From: Acidimicrobium ferrooxidans
Lineage (GTDB): Bacteria; Actinomycetota; Geothermincolia; Fen-727; Anoxymicrobiaceae
Direction of reading: 5' to 3'
Assembly: GCA_020723485.1 (NCBI GenBank)
Contig: DYIU01000002.1
Coordinates: 157,543-221,542 of the forward strand
Length of the DNA: 64,000 nt
The notes beneath the pieces are model-generated. The model saw nothing but the letters and a program-made list of their open reading frames with translations. It did not search any database and was not told the DNA's origin. The position numbers were made by a program, and so were the translations under genes. Shown in pieces: positions 6,876 through 16,001 of the stretch (position 1 is the first letter of the stretch; each line of letters starts with the position of its first letter).

Positions 6876-8222
6876 TCAACTGACCTCCCGCCTGTACAGC
6901 ACTTCCCTCACCGTCGCCCTGACGGAGTGAGCCCCTGAGCCGGTGACGGCCGCCCTCACCAGCGTGCCGGGGGGGATCCCACCGCCCGCCAGGACCACCA
7001 CCTGGTGGCCCCTGGTTCGCCCGATGACCTGGTCGGGCTTTCTGCCCGGCCCTTCGACGAGTACTTCTACGTCGGAGCCCACAACCTTGCCGAGGGCGGC
7101 TCGCGTTATCTCGTTCTGCAGTCGGACCAGGCGGGTCAAGCGCTCCTTTTTACGCTCCGCGGGGACGTCGTCCGGGATGCCGTACGCGGCCGTCCCCTCC
7201 CTCGGAGAATAGATGAACGTGTACGCTGAGTCGAACTCCACGGTCCGGAGCACTTCGAGAGTCTGCTCGAAGTCACTCTCGGTCTCCCCGGGGAACCCGA
7301 CGATCAGGTCCGTGGACAGCGTGACACCGGGCACCAGCTGCCTCGCCCTGGCGGCCAGCTCTATGATGAACTCTTTTCCGTAGCCCCTCCCCATCGCGTC
7401 CAGGACGCGGTCTGAGCCTGACTGCACGGGCAGGTGCAGGTACTCGCACAATGCGGGATGGGACGCCATCGCCTGGAGGATGTCGTCACCCATGTCCCCT
7501 GGATGGGAGGTCTCGAACTTGACCCGCCTGATGCCTGGAACGTCAGCCACGCAGCCGAGCAGTCGAGCGAAACCCGCCTCGCCTTCGATATCGCTGCCGT
7601 AGGTGTTGACGTTCTGCCCCAGGAGCGTGACCTCGATGACCCCGTCCCGGGCGAGCCCCGTCACCTCGGCCAGAATCTCCCTGAACGGCCTGCTCCTCTG
7701 CCGCCCCCTCACGGATGGGACTACGCAGTACGCGCAGTCGTTGTCGCAGCCGTGGCTTACCGGGACCCATGCTGCGGACGCCGACCGGCGCAGAGCGGGA
7801 AGGCGATCAATGCGGTCATCCTCGATATCACCGAGGTCGCTGGTCCTCTTGGCGAGGCAGGTCTCGATGAGACCCGGCAGCCGCTCGACAGACTCCGGGC
7901 CGAACACCAGTCTCACGGCGCCCGTGCGCCTGAGCACCTCGACGCCGTGCTTGCGGGCCATGCACCCGCACACCGCGACGACCCGGGCGGACCCGTCCTT
8001 CGCCCCGATCGCGGCCAGGTTCGACCAGACCCTGTCCTCGGCGCCCTGCCGCACGCAGCAGGTGTTGAAGATGAGGATGTCCGCGGCTTCGGCTTCGCCG
8101 CAGGGCGTGTAGCCCGCCGATGCTAGCACCCCCGCGATGTGCTCGGAGTCGTGCTCATTCATCTGGCAGCCGAAGGTCCGGATGTGGAACGTTGATAGCG
8201 GCGGTCCTGGAGCCGACATCAT
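6876..8222 (-). CDS. miaB: tRNA-2-methylthio-N6-isopentenyladenosine37 synthase
   Basis: A 448-residue radical-SAM methylthiotransferase acting on A37 of tRNAs reading UNN codons. Domains in order: N-terminal UPF0004 with its three cluster cysteines (FGCQMNEHD, NTCCVR, CGCMAR), the radical-SAM core with C-x3-C-x2-C (CDNDCAYC), the HLPVQSGSDRVL segment, GFPGETESDF, and a C-terminal TRAM domain (about 375-448). The start is one of two tandem ATGs that contain the TGA stop of the DUF948 gene, so translation is likely coupled. A longer open frame exists upstream, but its extra sequence is the out-of-frame shadow of the DUF948 gene. Confidence 0.93.
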   Translation of the reverse strand: MMSAPGPPLSTFHIRTFGCQMNEHDSEHIAGVLASAGYTPCGEAEAADILIFNTCCVRQGAEDRVWSNLAAIGAKDGSARVVAVCGCMARKHGVEVLRRTGAVRLVFGPESVERLPGLIETCLAKRTSDLGDIEDDRIDRLPALRRSASAAWVPVSHGCDNDCAYCVVPSVRGRQRSRPFREILAEVTGLARDGVIEVTLLGQNVNTYGSDIEGEAGFARLLGCVADVPGIRRVKFETSHPGDMGDDILQAMASHPALCEYLHLPVQSGSDRVLDAMGRGYGKEFIIELAARARQLVPGVTLSTDLIVGFPGETESDFEQTLEVLRTVEFDSAYTFIYSPREGTAAYGIPDDVPAERKKERLTRLVRLQNEITRAALGKVVGSDVEVLVEGPGRKPDQVIGRTRGHQVVVLAGGGIPPGTLVRAAVTGSGAHSVRATVREVLYRREVS

Positions 8223-8596
8223 CCTTTGCCGGGCTTCTTCTTCGCCAGGTGCTTCCTGACCACGAAGCCGGTCGTGGCGGCGCCGGCGGTTATGAAACCC
8301 ATCTTGGACATGGGAGACTTGATGGCGCGCTCGACGGCCTCCGACGCGTCGCCGACCCTGTCGATGAGCACCTGTGTCTCCTCGGTTATCTCCCCTATGT
8401 TGTCGAGTTCCTCGTTGACGCTGTCCAGCGTGACCTGCGCCTTCTTGAGGAGGTTCAGCGTCTGGGGGCGCGCTTCGCTGACGATTCCGCCGACCTCGTC
8501 CAGCGTCCGGCGGAGCCTCAGGAGTACCGGGATGAGGAAGAGCACGATGATGACGACTGCGACAGCCCCCACCACCTGCAGCACCTTCAGAGCCAT
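8219..8596 (-). CDS. DUF948-family membrane-anchored coiled-coil protein
   Basis: A 125-residue protein with one N-terminal membrane helix (about residues 6-28), then a heptad-like amphipathic region (about 30-95), then a basic tail (HLAKKKPGKG). This matches the DUF948 / YtxG general stress family, whose molecular role is unknown. The ATG has a GGAAAGGAAG site upstream. Its stop overlaps the miaB start (ATGATG/TGA), so the two are co-translated. A -10-like TAGAAT lies about 35 bases upstream. Confidence 0.75.
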   Translation of the reverse strand: MALKVLQVVGAVAVVIIVLFLIPVLLRLRRTLDEVGGIVSEARPQTLNLLKKAQVTLDSVNEELDNIGEITEETQVLIDRVGDASEAVERAIKSPMSKMGFITAGAATTGFVVRKHLAKKKPGKG

Positions 8597-8697
8597 TGCC
8601 TTCCTTTCCCGAGCCCGGCAGAATCAATCCATTCTAGACCATCGCGCGGAGCTTCAACAACAGACCGCGCGGCGCACCCGGTGACCGCTCAGGGAGC

Positions 8698-9816
8698 TCA
8701 CTCCTCGTCGCCGTCCTCGCCCGTTATGTAGAACGAGAGCGTGATCTTTCCCCGCCCGCGTCTCACCCTGGGCTCGGCCGACGGCTTGAGGAAATAGCGC
8801 CCGACGACCCTCTCGACCACCTCTTCCGCTCCGCGGGCGATCTCATCCATGTCGGCTTTTCCCAGGCGCTTGAGCGGATTGCGGGCGGGCTGCGGCCGCC
8901 TCTCCCGGGCCCGCTCCGGCGTGCCGGGAACCGGGGTCTCTCCGGGAACGGAATCGACCTCAGCCCCCAGGCCGGCAAGCACTCCGACAGGCCTCAGCGG
9001 AGAGATCTCCCCGCTTAGCACCCTGTAGGCGTTCCTCTCCGAGACCGGCAGGCCCAGCTCGCCCGCCGAAGCCTCCGCGAGGGCCTTCGCCTCGACGATC
9101 CTGGAGACGTCGGTCCAGATTGCGTCCGCGGCGCCCTCCCCCGACGAGAGCCCCAGGCGTATCGAAGTGGCCAGCACTTCCGCAAAAGACCCCATGTAGA
9201 AAGCCACGTCGGGGCAGTCGATGGACATCTCGAGGAGGACCCGGAGCACGTTGTGCGGCCCCGGGCCCACCTCCTGCCCGTGGGCAGTGGGCTCGAGCCT
9301 GGGAAGCGTAGCCTGGTCGGACCGTTCCTGGACCCGCTCGGTATCGACAGTAAGCGTGATGACGGTCCCCAGGCCGGGGACGGATGATACGATGCCGGCG
9401 GTCTCGGCCCGGGACCTGATAGAGAACAGGGCCATTCCCCTGCCGTGCACACCGTAGCGGTCCTCCTCGAAATCCTCACGTTTCGAGGTGACCCTTGGCT
9501 CGAACACCAGCCCGTGCATGTCGCCGGGGATTCCCGCCCCGTCATCGAGCACGGTCAGCTTGCGGTAGCGCCCCTGCTCTTTCTGGAAAGCCACGAGCAC
9601 GTTTCGAGCCCCGGCGTCCCTGGAGTTCCTGACCAGCTCGGTCACGACGTCCTCGACCGAGCGGATGTCGTGCTGCGCCTGGCGCCGTTCGGCCTCGGCG
9701 ACCTTAAGGCGCACGAAGCCGTGAGGGAGGTTCTCCTCGATGCGCATGCGCGCCGGGCCGGTGATGCTCGATACAAAATCGAGGACGTCTCTGTCTGTGG
9801 GGTCGGATCTTTCCAT
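8698..9816 (-). CDS. GHKL-superfamily ATPase without a histidine-kinase phosphoacceptor
   Basis: A 372-residue protein with a Bergerat ATP-binding fold at residues about 40-155: N box ELVRNSRDAGA, G1 box LDDGAGIPGD, and a G2-like GVHGRGMALFSI. There is no HisKA domain, receiver or membrane segment. The G1 region and lid resemble MutL/Hsp90/topoisomerase VI members more than kinases, but the remaining 200 residues (a helical region, then a charged Pro-rich linker and a basic C-terminus) match nothing I recognise. It lies alone between rny and the DUF948 gene. ATP binding is well supported; substrate and role are unknown. Confidence 0.7.
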   Translation of the reverse strand: MERSDPTDRDVLDFVSSITGPARMRIEENLPHGFVRLKVAEAERRQAQHDIRSVEDVVTELVRNSRDAGARNVLVAFQKEQGRYRKLTVLDDGAGIPGDMHGLVFEPRVTSKREDFEEDRYGVHGRGMALFSIRSRAETAGIVSSVPGLGTVITLTVDTERVQERSDQATLPRLEPTAHGQEVGPGPHNVLRVLLEMSIDCPDVAFYMGSFAEVLATSIRLGLSSGEGAADAIWTDVSRIVEAKALAEASAGELGLPVSERNAYRVLSGEISPLRPVGVLAGLGAEVDSVPGETPVPGTPERARERRPQPARNPLKRLGKADMDEIARGAEEVVERVVGRYFLKPSAEPRVRRGRGKITLSFYITGEDGDEE

Positions 9817-9886
9817 GGCTGTACCGTCTGCCGCCCTTGCCGGGGCCCGCGGGTGCCCGCGAGACCGCCCGTCCGTGAACCCGGTC

Positions 9887-11425
9887 CTACTTGGCGTACT
9901 CCACTACCCTGGTCTCCCGTATAACGGTTATCTTTATCTGGCCCGGGTAGTCGAGCTGGTCCTCGACCTCCTTGGCGACGTCCCGCGCGAGCGCGGCGCT
10001 CTGAAGGTCGTCGACGGAATCTGACTGCACCACTATCCTGATCTCGCGTCCGGCCTGCATCGCGTACGCCTTCTCGACCCCCTCGAAGGAGTCGGCCAGC
10101 GTCTCGAGTTTTTCGAGTCGCTTGATGTAGCTCTCCAGAGTCTCACGCCGGGCGCCGGGCCTCGCGGCCGATATGGCGTCCGCGGCCTGCACGAGAACCG
10201 CTTCGATGGTCTTTATCTCGACCTCGCCGTGGTGGGCTTCCACCGCGTGGCAGATCATGTTGCTCTCCCCGAGCCTCTTTGTCAGCTCGGCCCCGATGAG
10301 CGCGTGCGAGCCTTCCACCTCGTGGTCGATGGCCTTTCCGATGTCATGCAGCAGGCCAGCTCGTTTCGGCACCTTCTGGTCGAGGCCCAGCTCGGCAGCC
10401 ATTATCCCCGAGAGGTGAGCTACCTCGAGTGCGTGCATGAGGACGTTCTGTCCGTACGAGGTCCGGTATTTGAGCCTGCCGAGCGCACGCACGAGTTCCT
10501 TGTTGAGGTTGTGGATCCCGACTTCGAACGCGGCCTCCTCGCCGGCCTCCCGTATCTCGTTCTCGACCTCGGCCTTCGACTTCTCGTACATCTCCTCTAT
10601 CCTGGCCGGCTGTATCCTGCCGTCGCTTATCAGCTTCTCGAGCGTGAGCCTTGCTATCTCACGGCGTATCGGGTCAAAGCTGGACAGGATGACGGCTTCG
10701 GGCGTGTCGTCGATGATGAGGTTTATGCCGGTGAGGTTCTCGAAGGTGCGGATGTTCCGGCCCTCGCGACCGATTATCCTTCCCTTCATCTCATCGTTCG
10801 GGAGCGGCACCACGGAGACGGTGGTCTCGGCCACGTGCTCCGAGGCACACCGCTGGATGGCCAGCGAGATTATCTTCCGGGCCCTCTTCTCGGCCTCTTC
10901 TCTGGCCTTGCTCTCTTCCTCCTTGATGAGCAGGGCGCTCTCCCGCTTTATCTCGTCCGAGATGCTCGCGAAGAGGTAATCCTTGGCCTCTTGCGTCGAC
11001 ATGCCGGCGACCTTCTCGAGCAGCCTCTTCTGCTCCGAGGCGGCCTTCATGAGCTTGGATTCCTGGGATTTCAGGTGCTCCTCCCAGGATGCGATGCGCT
11101 TGTCGCGCTTGTCTATCTCTGATTCCTTGGCTTCCAGGGTCTCCTCGCGCTGCATGAGACGGCGCTCGAGACGCTGCATGTCGCTCCGGCGTCCCTTGAG
11201 CTCGCGCTCGGCGTCTGCCCGCATGGAATGGATTGTATCTTTAGCCTCGACCTGAGCTTCACGCTTTATGCTCTCTGCTTCACGCTCTGCGTCCGAGATA
11301 AGCTTCTTGGCGCTTGCCTCCGCGGTGGATATCCTTGCCTCGGCGAGGTACTTCCTGCCCAGGAACCCCGCTATTATGCCTACCAGGACCGCAGCTACCC
11401 CGATGATTGCGTAAATGATGTCAAT
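9887..11425 (-). CDS. rny: Ribonuclease Y
   Basis: About 512 residues: membrane-anchored endoribonuclease that starts mRNA decay. An N-terminal membrane helix is followed by a long charged coiled coil (to about residue 190), a KH domain ([15 protein letters not shown]), and an HD domain (HALEVAHL, then [14 protein letters not shown]). The reading frame has no ATG, GTG or TTG between the hairpin at 11448-11464 and the membrane helix. The best-placed start is an ATT at 11425, five bases after a GAGG core; the alternative GTG at 11482 adds 19 residues that do not look like an RNase Y N-terminus. It is transcribed from a strong promoter overlapping the recX stop. Confidence 0.9.
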   Translation of the reverse strand: MDIIYAIIGVAAVLVGIIAGFLGRKYLAEARISTAEASAKKLISDAEREAESIKREAQVEAKDTIHSMRADAERELKGRRSDMQRLERRLMQREETLEAKESEIDKRDKRIASWEEHLKSQESKLMKAASEQKRLLEKVAGMSTQEAKDYLFASISDEIKRESALLIKEEESKAREEAEKRARKIISLAIQRCASEHVAETTVSVVPLPNDEMKGRIIGREGRNIRTFENLTGINLIIDDTPEAVILSSFDPIRREIARLTLEKLISDGRIQPARIEEMYEKSKAEVENEIREAGEEAAFEVGIHNLNKELVRALGRLKYRTSYGQNVLMHALEVAHLSGIMAAELGLDQKVPKRAGLLHDIGKAIDHEVEGSHALIGAELTKRLGESNMICHAVEAHHGEVEIKTIEAVLVQAADAISAARPGARRETLESYIKRLEKLETLADSFEGVEKAYAMQAGREIRIVVQSDSVDDLQSAALARDVAKEVEDQLDYPGQIKITVIRETRVVEYAK

Positions 11426-11440
11426 TACCCCCTCTCTATG

Positions 11441-11464
11441 AAAACGCGCCGAGCAACGCTCGGC
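11441..11464 (-). terminator. Hairpin with T-run in the rny leader
   Basis: On the minus strand GCCGAGC-GTT-GCTCGGC forms a 7-bp stem with a 3-base loop, followed by GCG and four T. It lies between the rny promoter and the likely rny start. It could be a weak terminator, an attenuator, or a processing site. Confidence 0.45.
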
Positions 11465-11598
11465 GGCGGAATACAAGTGCACCCGGCTCCCGGCTCGCAG
11501 CCGTTATGCCGATGGTGATGTCCCCTCTTGTAAACCAGAAATCCAGTATATATATCGCAACATCTACGATATGTCCGCGCGTTTTTTACTCACATTCA

Positions 11599-11627
11599 AT
11601 TCTATTCTCGCCAATTTTGAGTGTCAA
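11599..11627 (-). promoter_or_regulatory. Sigma-70-type promoter for rny
   Basis: A consensus TTGACA (11627-11622) and TAGAAT (11604-11599) with exactly 17 bases between. The -10 box overlaps the TAG stop of recX. The leader to the likely rny start is about 165 bases. Confidence 0.8.
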
Positions 11628-12105
11628 CATCGGCGATGAGCCGACATGCCTCCATAGCTATCTGGCGAGAGTAGCCCCTTCGTACCAGGTAGTCGCACAG
11701 TTTCCTAGTAAATGCCCGTGGCTCCGCTCCCGCGAACCTGGAGGCCTGAGCGCGGGCAACCCTTTCCGCGCGCGGGAGTTCTTCTTCCAGGGGATAATCG
11801 GCCAGGACCTCTTCGACAAGGGCTCTCTCGAGCTTCTTCTCGATGAGAGCCTTGCGCACCCTGTAGTAGCCCAGGTGTTTGCGCAGCATCTCGTCGAGGT
11901 AAACGCTTGCGAACCTGCGGTCATCGATGACCCCGCAGCTCTCGAGGTACCCCGCCACGTCCTCGGCTGTGGCACGGCTGTATCCCCAGCGCACCAGCCT
12001 GTCGGTGGTCTCACCCCTGCTGCGCGGCCTGTAGTCGATGAACCTCAGGGCCCTGGACAGGGCCTCCTCATCGGGCCCCCGGGGTACGCCTTCAGCTGGT
12101 GCCAA
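11602..12105 (-). CDS. recX: Regulatory protein RecX
   Basis: A 167-residue helical protein that modulates RecA filaments. Three-helix repeats typical of RecX are visible: [14 protein letters not shown] at the start, [20 protein letters not shown] (about 50-70), and [20 protein letters not shown] near the end. It overlaps the 3' end of recA by 14 bases, a common arrangement giving translational coupling. Its terminal codons carry the promoter for rny. Confidence 0.88.
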   Translation of the reverse strand: MAPAEGVPRGPDEEALSRALRFIDYRPRSRGETTDRLVRWGYSRATAEDVAGYLESCGVIDDRRFASVYLDEMLRKHLGYYRVRKALIEKKLERALVEEVLADYPLEEELPRAERVARAQASRFAGAEPRAFTRKLCDYLVRRGYSRQIAMEACRLIADVDTQNWRE

Positions 12106-13180
12106 CTTTGCCCGAGCCCTTGGACTTTTTCTTCTCTACCGGTTCGACCTCCCTGGCCGGGGCGCCCTCCTCTGCCGCAGCCGGCGCACTGGCGGGCGCA
12201 AGACCCGCCTCTTCTCTTATCTTTGCTTCGATCGTCTCGGAGAGGTCGACGTGTTCCGCGAGGAATGTCTTGGAGTTCTCACGGCCTTGCCCGAGCTGGT
12301 CCTCGTCGTACATGTACCAGGCGCCGCTCTTCTTCACTATCCCGTAGTTGACCCCGAGGTCGAGGATGTCGCCCTCTTTCGAGACGCCTTCGCCGTACAT
12401 AATGTCGAACTCGGCGTTCCTGAACGGAGGGGCGACCTTGTTCTTCACGACCCTCGCCCTGACCCGGTTACCCACGATGTCCGTGCCCTTCTTGATGGTG
12501 TCGATCTTGCGGAGGTCGATCCGGACGGAGGAGTAGAACTTGAGCGCCCTGCCGCCGGGTGTGACCTCGGGATTGCCGAACATCACGCCGATCTTCTCTC
12601 GGAGCTGGTTGATGAATATGGCAATCGTGTTGGACCTATTTATCGCGTTGGAGAGCTTTCGCAGGGCTTGAGACATCAGCCTGGCCTGGAGTCCGACGTG
12701 GGAGTCGCCGATGTCCCCTTCGATCTCGGCCCTGGGAACGAGCGCCGCGACGGAGTCGATGACGATGACGTCAACCGCGGCCGACCTCACCAGGAGCTCG
12801 GTTATCTCGAGAGCCTGCTCGCCCGTATCCGGCTGGCTTATGAGGAGCTCCTCGATGTTAACGCCGAGCGCCTGTGAATACTGCGGGTCGAGGGCGTTCT
12901 CCGCGTCGATGAAAGCCCCCACTCCTCCGCGCTTCTGGGCCTCGGCTATCATGTGCAGCGCGACGGTGGTCTTACCGCTCGACTCCGGGCCGAATATCTC
13001 GATGACCCTGCCTCTCGGCACCCCACCCACTCCCAGAGCGATGTCGAGCGCGAGCGACCCGGTCGGTATCACCTCCACCGCCATGCGGTCGGCCTCGGCG
13101 CCCAGCTTCATTATCGAGCCCCGGCCGAACTGGCGCTCGATCTGCATCAGGGCCATCTCAAGTGACTTGTCCTTCTCCAA
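12092..13180 (-). CDS. recA: Recombinase RecA
   Basis: A 362-residue ATP-dependent DNA strand-exchange protein. Walker A GPESSGKT (about residues 66-73), [16 protein letters not shown] with loop L1, [30 protein letters not shown] and [10 protein letters not shown] are all present; the tail is Ala/Glu-rich. I chose the TTG at 13180 because the product then starts [11 protein letters not shown], matching RecA N-termini, with AGGAGG nine bases upstream; a GTG three codons earlier lies too close to that site. thpR lies just upstream and recX overlaps the end. No SOS box was identified upstream. Confidence 0.97.
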   Translation of the reverse strand: MEKDKSLEMALMQIERQFGRGSIMKLGAEADRMAVEVIPTGSLALDIALGVGGVPRGRVIEIFGPESSGKTTVALHMIAEAQKRGGVGAFIDAENALDPQYSQALGVNIEELLISQPDTGEQALEITELLVRSAAVDVIVIDSVAALVPRAEIEGDIGDSHVGLQARLMSQALRKLSNAINRSNTIAIFINQLREKIGVMFGNPEVTPGGRALKFYSSVRIDLRKIDTIKKGTDIVGNRVRARVVKNKVAPPFRNAEFDIMYGEGVSKEGDILDLGVNYGIVKKSGAWYMYDEDQLGQGRENSKTFLAEHVDLSETIEAKIREEAGLAPASAPAAAEEGAPAREVEPVEKKKSKGSGKVGTS

Positions 13181-13214
13181 GTATCTCACCCTCCTAAGGA
13201 CCTTTCGGCCCCGC

Positions 13215-13790
13215 TCAAAGGCCGACTTTCTCTACTACCGAGTACTCGGCTCCGGTGCTCTTGAGCTCGCTCGAGAAGAGCACGATCTCGGACACCTCCA
13301 GCCTGACACTGCCGGCGAACCCGCCGGCGACCTCCGTGGGTATGCGTACCGGTCTCCTGCGGCAGCGACCAATGGTGACATGCGGGGTGTAAGCCCGCTT
13401 CTCGCGGGAGACCCCGCACCTCTCGGCGCCCTTATCGATGACATTGAAAACCTTGACAGCCCCGCCCTCGAGGTCCCTGGCGCCCACCCATAATACTCTA
13501 GCAGAACCCAGTGACGGGAAAGCGCCCAGTCCTCCGACCTCCAGGCCGAACGGGAGGTGTTTCGCAGCCCTGCTCATGGCATCCAGAAGACAAGGGACGT
13601 CCCCTGCGTCACTGGCTCCGATGAACTTGAGGGTCACGTGGAGGTTCCCGGCGGGTACCCAGCGGACGCCCTCCACGACCGCGGACAGCTCGCCGGTGAT
13701 CCGAGTGACCAGCTCCACGGCCTCTTCGGACAGTAAAAGCCCTGTGAAGAGTCTAGATCCCGACCCGTTTGCCGCTATCATCGTCCCCAC
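13215..13790 (-). CDS. thpR: RNA 2',3'-cyclic phosphodiesterase (LigT/ThpR)
   Basis: A 191-residue 2H phosphoesterase. The two HxTx motifs are visible: HVTLKF (about residues 52-57) and HVTIGR (about 138-143). [11 protein letters not shown] at the N-terminus and [13 protein letters not shown] in the middle match bacterial ThpR. The family hydrolyses 2',3'-cyclic phosphodiester RNA ends, with weak ligase activity in vitro. It precedes recA in the same direction with a 34-base gap. Confidence 0.88.
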   Translation of the reverse strand: MGTMIAANGSGSRLFTGLLLSEEAVELVTRITGELSAVVEGVRWVPAGNLHVTLKFIGASDAGDVPCLLDAMSRAAKHLPFGLEVGGLGAFPSLGSARVLWVGARDLEGGAVKVFNVIDKGAERCGVSREKRAYTPHVTIGRCRRRPVRIPTEVAGGFAGSVRLEVSEIVLFSSELKSTGAEYSVVEKVGL

Positions 13791-13827
13791 AGTCTACCAC
13801 CGGCGCTCAAGCAATACAAGCAATATC

Positions 13828-14076
13828 TCAACGTTCGTCGAGCCTGAAGAGCTTGTCTCTGGAGGTATGCCCCCTTACGAGTTCCAGACTGGCCTTTCTT
13901 ACCCCGAGGTGTTCCGCAAGCGCCTTCTTCACCTGCGCGTTCGCCTTGCCTTTCTCCGGCGCGGCGGAGACATACACCCGGAACTCTCCCTCGGGGTTCT
14001 CCTCCACCCGCGGGTTCGAAGCTCCCGTTACGACCCTGACCCGTATCGTCCTCGGTTCTCCCGCGTTCACTGGCAT
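13828..14076 (-). CDS. DUF167/YggU family protein
   Basis: An 82-residue protein with the family core RVRVVTGASNPRVEEN, EFRVYVSAAPEKGKAN and VKKALAEHLGV. The family is widespread, small and of unknown function, often found near proC and yggS as it is here. The GC-rich hairpin just upstream on this strand lies in its leader, not at its 3' end. Confidence 0.85.
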   Translation of the reverse strand: MPVNAGEPRTIRVRVVTGASNPRVEENPEGEFRVYVSAAPEKGKANAQVKKALAEHLGVRKASLELVRGHTSRDKLFRLDER

Positions 14077-14096
14077 ACCTGCCCTGATACAGGACG

Positions 14097-14120
14097 CCGG
14101 GCGCCCCGTGGCGCCCGGCC
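14097..14120. other. Perfect GC-rich inverted repeat between divIVA and the DUF167 gene
   Basis: A 10-bp stem GCCGGGCGCC/GGCGCCCGGC around a 4-base loop. Neither side has a T-run, so it is not a classical intrinsic terminator. It could slow polymerase, define a processed 3' end for divIVA, or block the DUF167 leader. Confidence 0.5.
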
Positions 14121-14160
14121 CTCCGCCGCCCTATCCGAGCCTGCAGGACCCGCCTTAAAT

Positions 14161-14190
14161 CGGGGTCAGGCCCGGACTCAAGTCCCGTGC
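14161..14190. repeat. Degenerate copy of the dispersed repeat
   Basis: CGGGGTCAGG followed by CCCGGACTCAAGTCCCGTGC. On the minus strand the CACGGGACTTGA part matches the inner part of the copy at 45.7 kb, and the GGGGTCAGG part matches the other copies. The GCAAC/GTTGC arms are lost. Confidence 0.35.
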
Positions 14191-14193
14191 TGC

Positions 14194-15153
14194 CTACTCC
14201 CAGAAGAAGTGCTTCTCCTTCTTCTGCTTGCGGCCTTTCCTCCCGCGTTCGTCCAGCTCGCCGGATTCATCGTCCAGCCCCTCGTATATGTCCTCGCCGT
14301 TGTCCATGGCGAGCACTTCCTCCACCAGGTTGGAACTGGGCGGCGCCGGCTTTTCAGCGGTCGGCTCCACGGCGGGACCCGGTGTGTCAATCGCAGTCCT
14401 CTCGGGCGCCTCGACCTCCGCCGCGGCCGGCGGCTCGAGCGGCGGCGGCGAGGGTGCCGGCCTCTCCGGGGCAGTTGCCGCGGTCTCCGGCATGGCCGGT
14501 GGCGCTGCCGGTGGCGGGCCCTCTTCCCTAGGCGCCTCGGCCTCTTCAACGGCGGGCTGCCCGATCGGAGGAGCCTCCGCCTCGATGAGAGGAGGCGGCT
14601 CGACCTCGGGGGTGCCCGCCACTACCTCCGCGGGGGGCGCTACATCCTCGACCATCGTCTCGGCTTCGTCCCTGGCCTCCAGGTCCTCGACCTGGGCGAG
14701 GTGCTCGTCGGCCAACTCCCTTATTGACTGCAGGTACCTCTTCTTTATCTGCTTCAGCTGGGCGAAGCTGCGCTCGAGCTTCTGCCGCTCGTTCTGAGCC
14801 CTGAGCGTCATCTGCCTGGCCTGCTCCTGCGCGCTCCTTATGAGCGCGTCGGCCTCCTCCTGGGCTTTGGAGATCATCGCTTCGGACTCCTGCCGTGCCT
14901 GCTCCCGTACCGCCTCGGCGGACTTGGTCGCCGTCAGCAGCGCACTCTGCAGGGAGCTCTGCATCTCCTCGTATTCAGCCAGGCGCGCCCTCATCTGCTC
15001 CATCTGGCTCCTGATGTCGCTGTCCTCCTGCATCAGCCTCTCGAGCTCGTCGGCCACCAGGTCGAGAAAGGAATCGACCTCTTCCTCGTTGTAACCGCCG
15101 AATCGGGCTGACTTGAACTCCTTGTGGTGTATGTCGAGCGGAGTCAGTGCCAT
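14194..15153 (-). CDS. divIVA: DivIVA-domain cell division/polarity protein
   Basis: A 319-residue cytoplasmic protein. The N-terminal DivIVA motif ALTPLDIHHKEFKSARFGGY with EEEVDSFLD (residues 2-31) matches the membrane-curvature-binding head of actinobacterial DivIVA/Wag31. A long coiled coil follows (to about residue 175), then a Pro/Ala/Glu-rich disordered linker, and a basic end with KQKKEKHFFWE. The ATG at 15153 has GGAGG nine bases upstream; 35 upstream codons in frame are non-conserved. It stands in the yggS-sepF-proC-divIVA order found in many Gram-positive division clusters. Confidence 0.88.
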   Translation of the reverse strand: MALTPLDIHHKEFKSARFGGYNEEEVDSFLDLVADELERLMQEDSDIRSQMEQMRARLAEYEEMQSSLQSALLTATKSAEAVREQARQESEAMISKAQEEADALIRSAQEQARQMTLRAQNERQKLERSFAQLKQIKKRYLQSIRELADEHLAQVEDLEARDEAETMVEDVAPPAEVVAGTPEVEPPPLIEAEAPPIGQPAVEEAEAPREEGPPPAAPPAMPETAATAPERPAPSPPPLEPPAAAEVEAPERTAIDTPGPAVEPTAEKPAPPSSNLVEEVLAMDNGEDIYEGLDDESGELDERGRKGRKQKKEKHFFWE

Positions 15154-15181
15154 CAGACCGTACCTCCATATCTCTGGTCTG

Positions 15182-15985
15182 TCATGTTGAGAGCTCCCCG
15201 GCCCTCTTGCGTGCGGCTTCCACCGCGCGTGCAACGGCTTCGGTGAAGCCCTCCGCATCCAGTATCTCGAGCGCGGCGAGAGTGGTCCCTCCGGGAGAGG
15301 AGACCGCTCTCCTCAGCTCGTCAGCGTCCCGTCCCGTCTCCTTGAGCACCCTGGCCGCGCCCCACAGGGTCTCACGCGCAAGAACGCGTGCGACGTCCTC
15401 CGGCATGCCCTGGCCGACCGCCGCCTTTTCGAGCGCTTCCACCATCGCGAAGAAGTAGGCTGGACCGCTGCCGCTGACCGCGGTGACGAGATCGAGCCAC
15501 CCCTCCTCGACCTCCACCACCTCGCCCACCGCCTCCAGCAGCCTGACGGGCAGCTCCCTATCGAACCCCGCCTCTCCAGGGTCCAGCGCATACGCGGAGA
15601 CCGCGGCTCCGACCTGAGCCCCCATGTTCGGCATGACTCTCACTACCGAAGGCCCGCTTCCGATCCTCCGGCGTATGCCCTCCACGGTAAGCCCGGCCAC
15701 AATAGACACCACGACCTTGTCCGTGTCGAGAGAACCGGCTATCTCCTCGAGCACCGCGGGGCTGTCCTGCGGCTTTACCGCCAGCACCACGACATCGGCC
15801 CAACCCGCGGCGTCCTCGTTCGACTCAGCAATTGACGCCCCCGTGGACCCGGCCAGGGTCTCCGCCTTCGAGACGTCCTTATCACTTACCCGAACGCTTC
15901 CCGCCTCGAGGGTACCTGTGTCGAGCCAGCTGTTGAGCATGGCCGAGCCCATGTTTCCGGCACCTAACAGGGATACTTTTTCCAA
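15182..15985 (-). CDS. proC: Pyrroline-5-carboxylate reductase
   Basis: A 267-residue enzyme making the last step of proline synthesis with NAD(P)H. The N-terminal Rossmann motif LGAGNMGSAM (residues 6-15), AVKPQD, VVRVMPNMGAQVG, and the C-terminal signature SSPGGTTLAALEIL with AVSGSGPAYFF are all typical. It starts at TTG and sits between sepF and divIVA, a conserved location not known to relate to proline metabolism itself. Confidence 0.95.
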   Translation of the reverse strand: MEKVSLLGAGNMGSAMLNSWLDTGTLEAGSVRVSDKDVSKAETLAGSTGASIAESNEDAAGWADVVVLAVKPQDSPAVLEEIAGSLDTDKVVVSIVAGLTVEGIRRRIGSGPSVVRVMPNMGAQVGAAVSAYALDPGEAGFDRELPVRLLEAVGEVVEVEEGWLDLVTAVSGSGPAYFFAMVEALEKAAVGQGMPEDVARVLARETLWGAARVLKETGRDADELRRAVSSPGGTTLAALEILDAEGFTEAVARAVEAARKRAGELST

Positions 15986-16001
15986 CTCTCACCCGCCGTC
16001 C

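Noticed and set aside
8223-8627. A 135-residue N-terminal extension of MiaB
   Set aside because: It is the out-of-frame reading of the DUF948 gene; MiaB homology starts at the ATGATG overlap.
14077-14193. tRNA gene between divIVA and the DUF167 gene
   Set aside because: A CTCAAGTCCCG segment resembles a T-loop at first sight, but no acceptor, D or anticodon arms can be formed.
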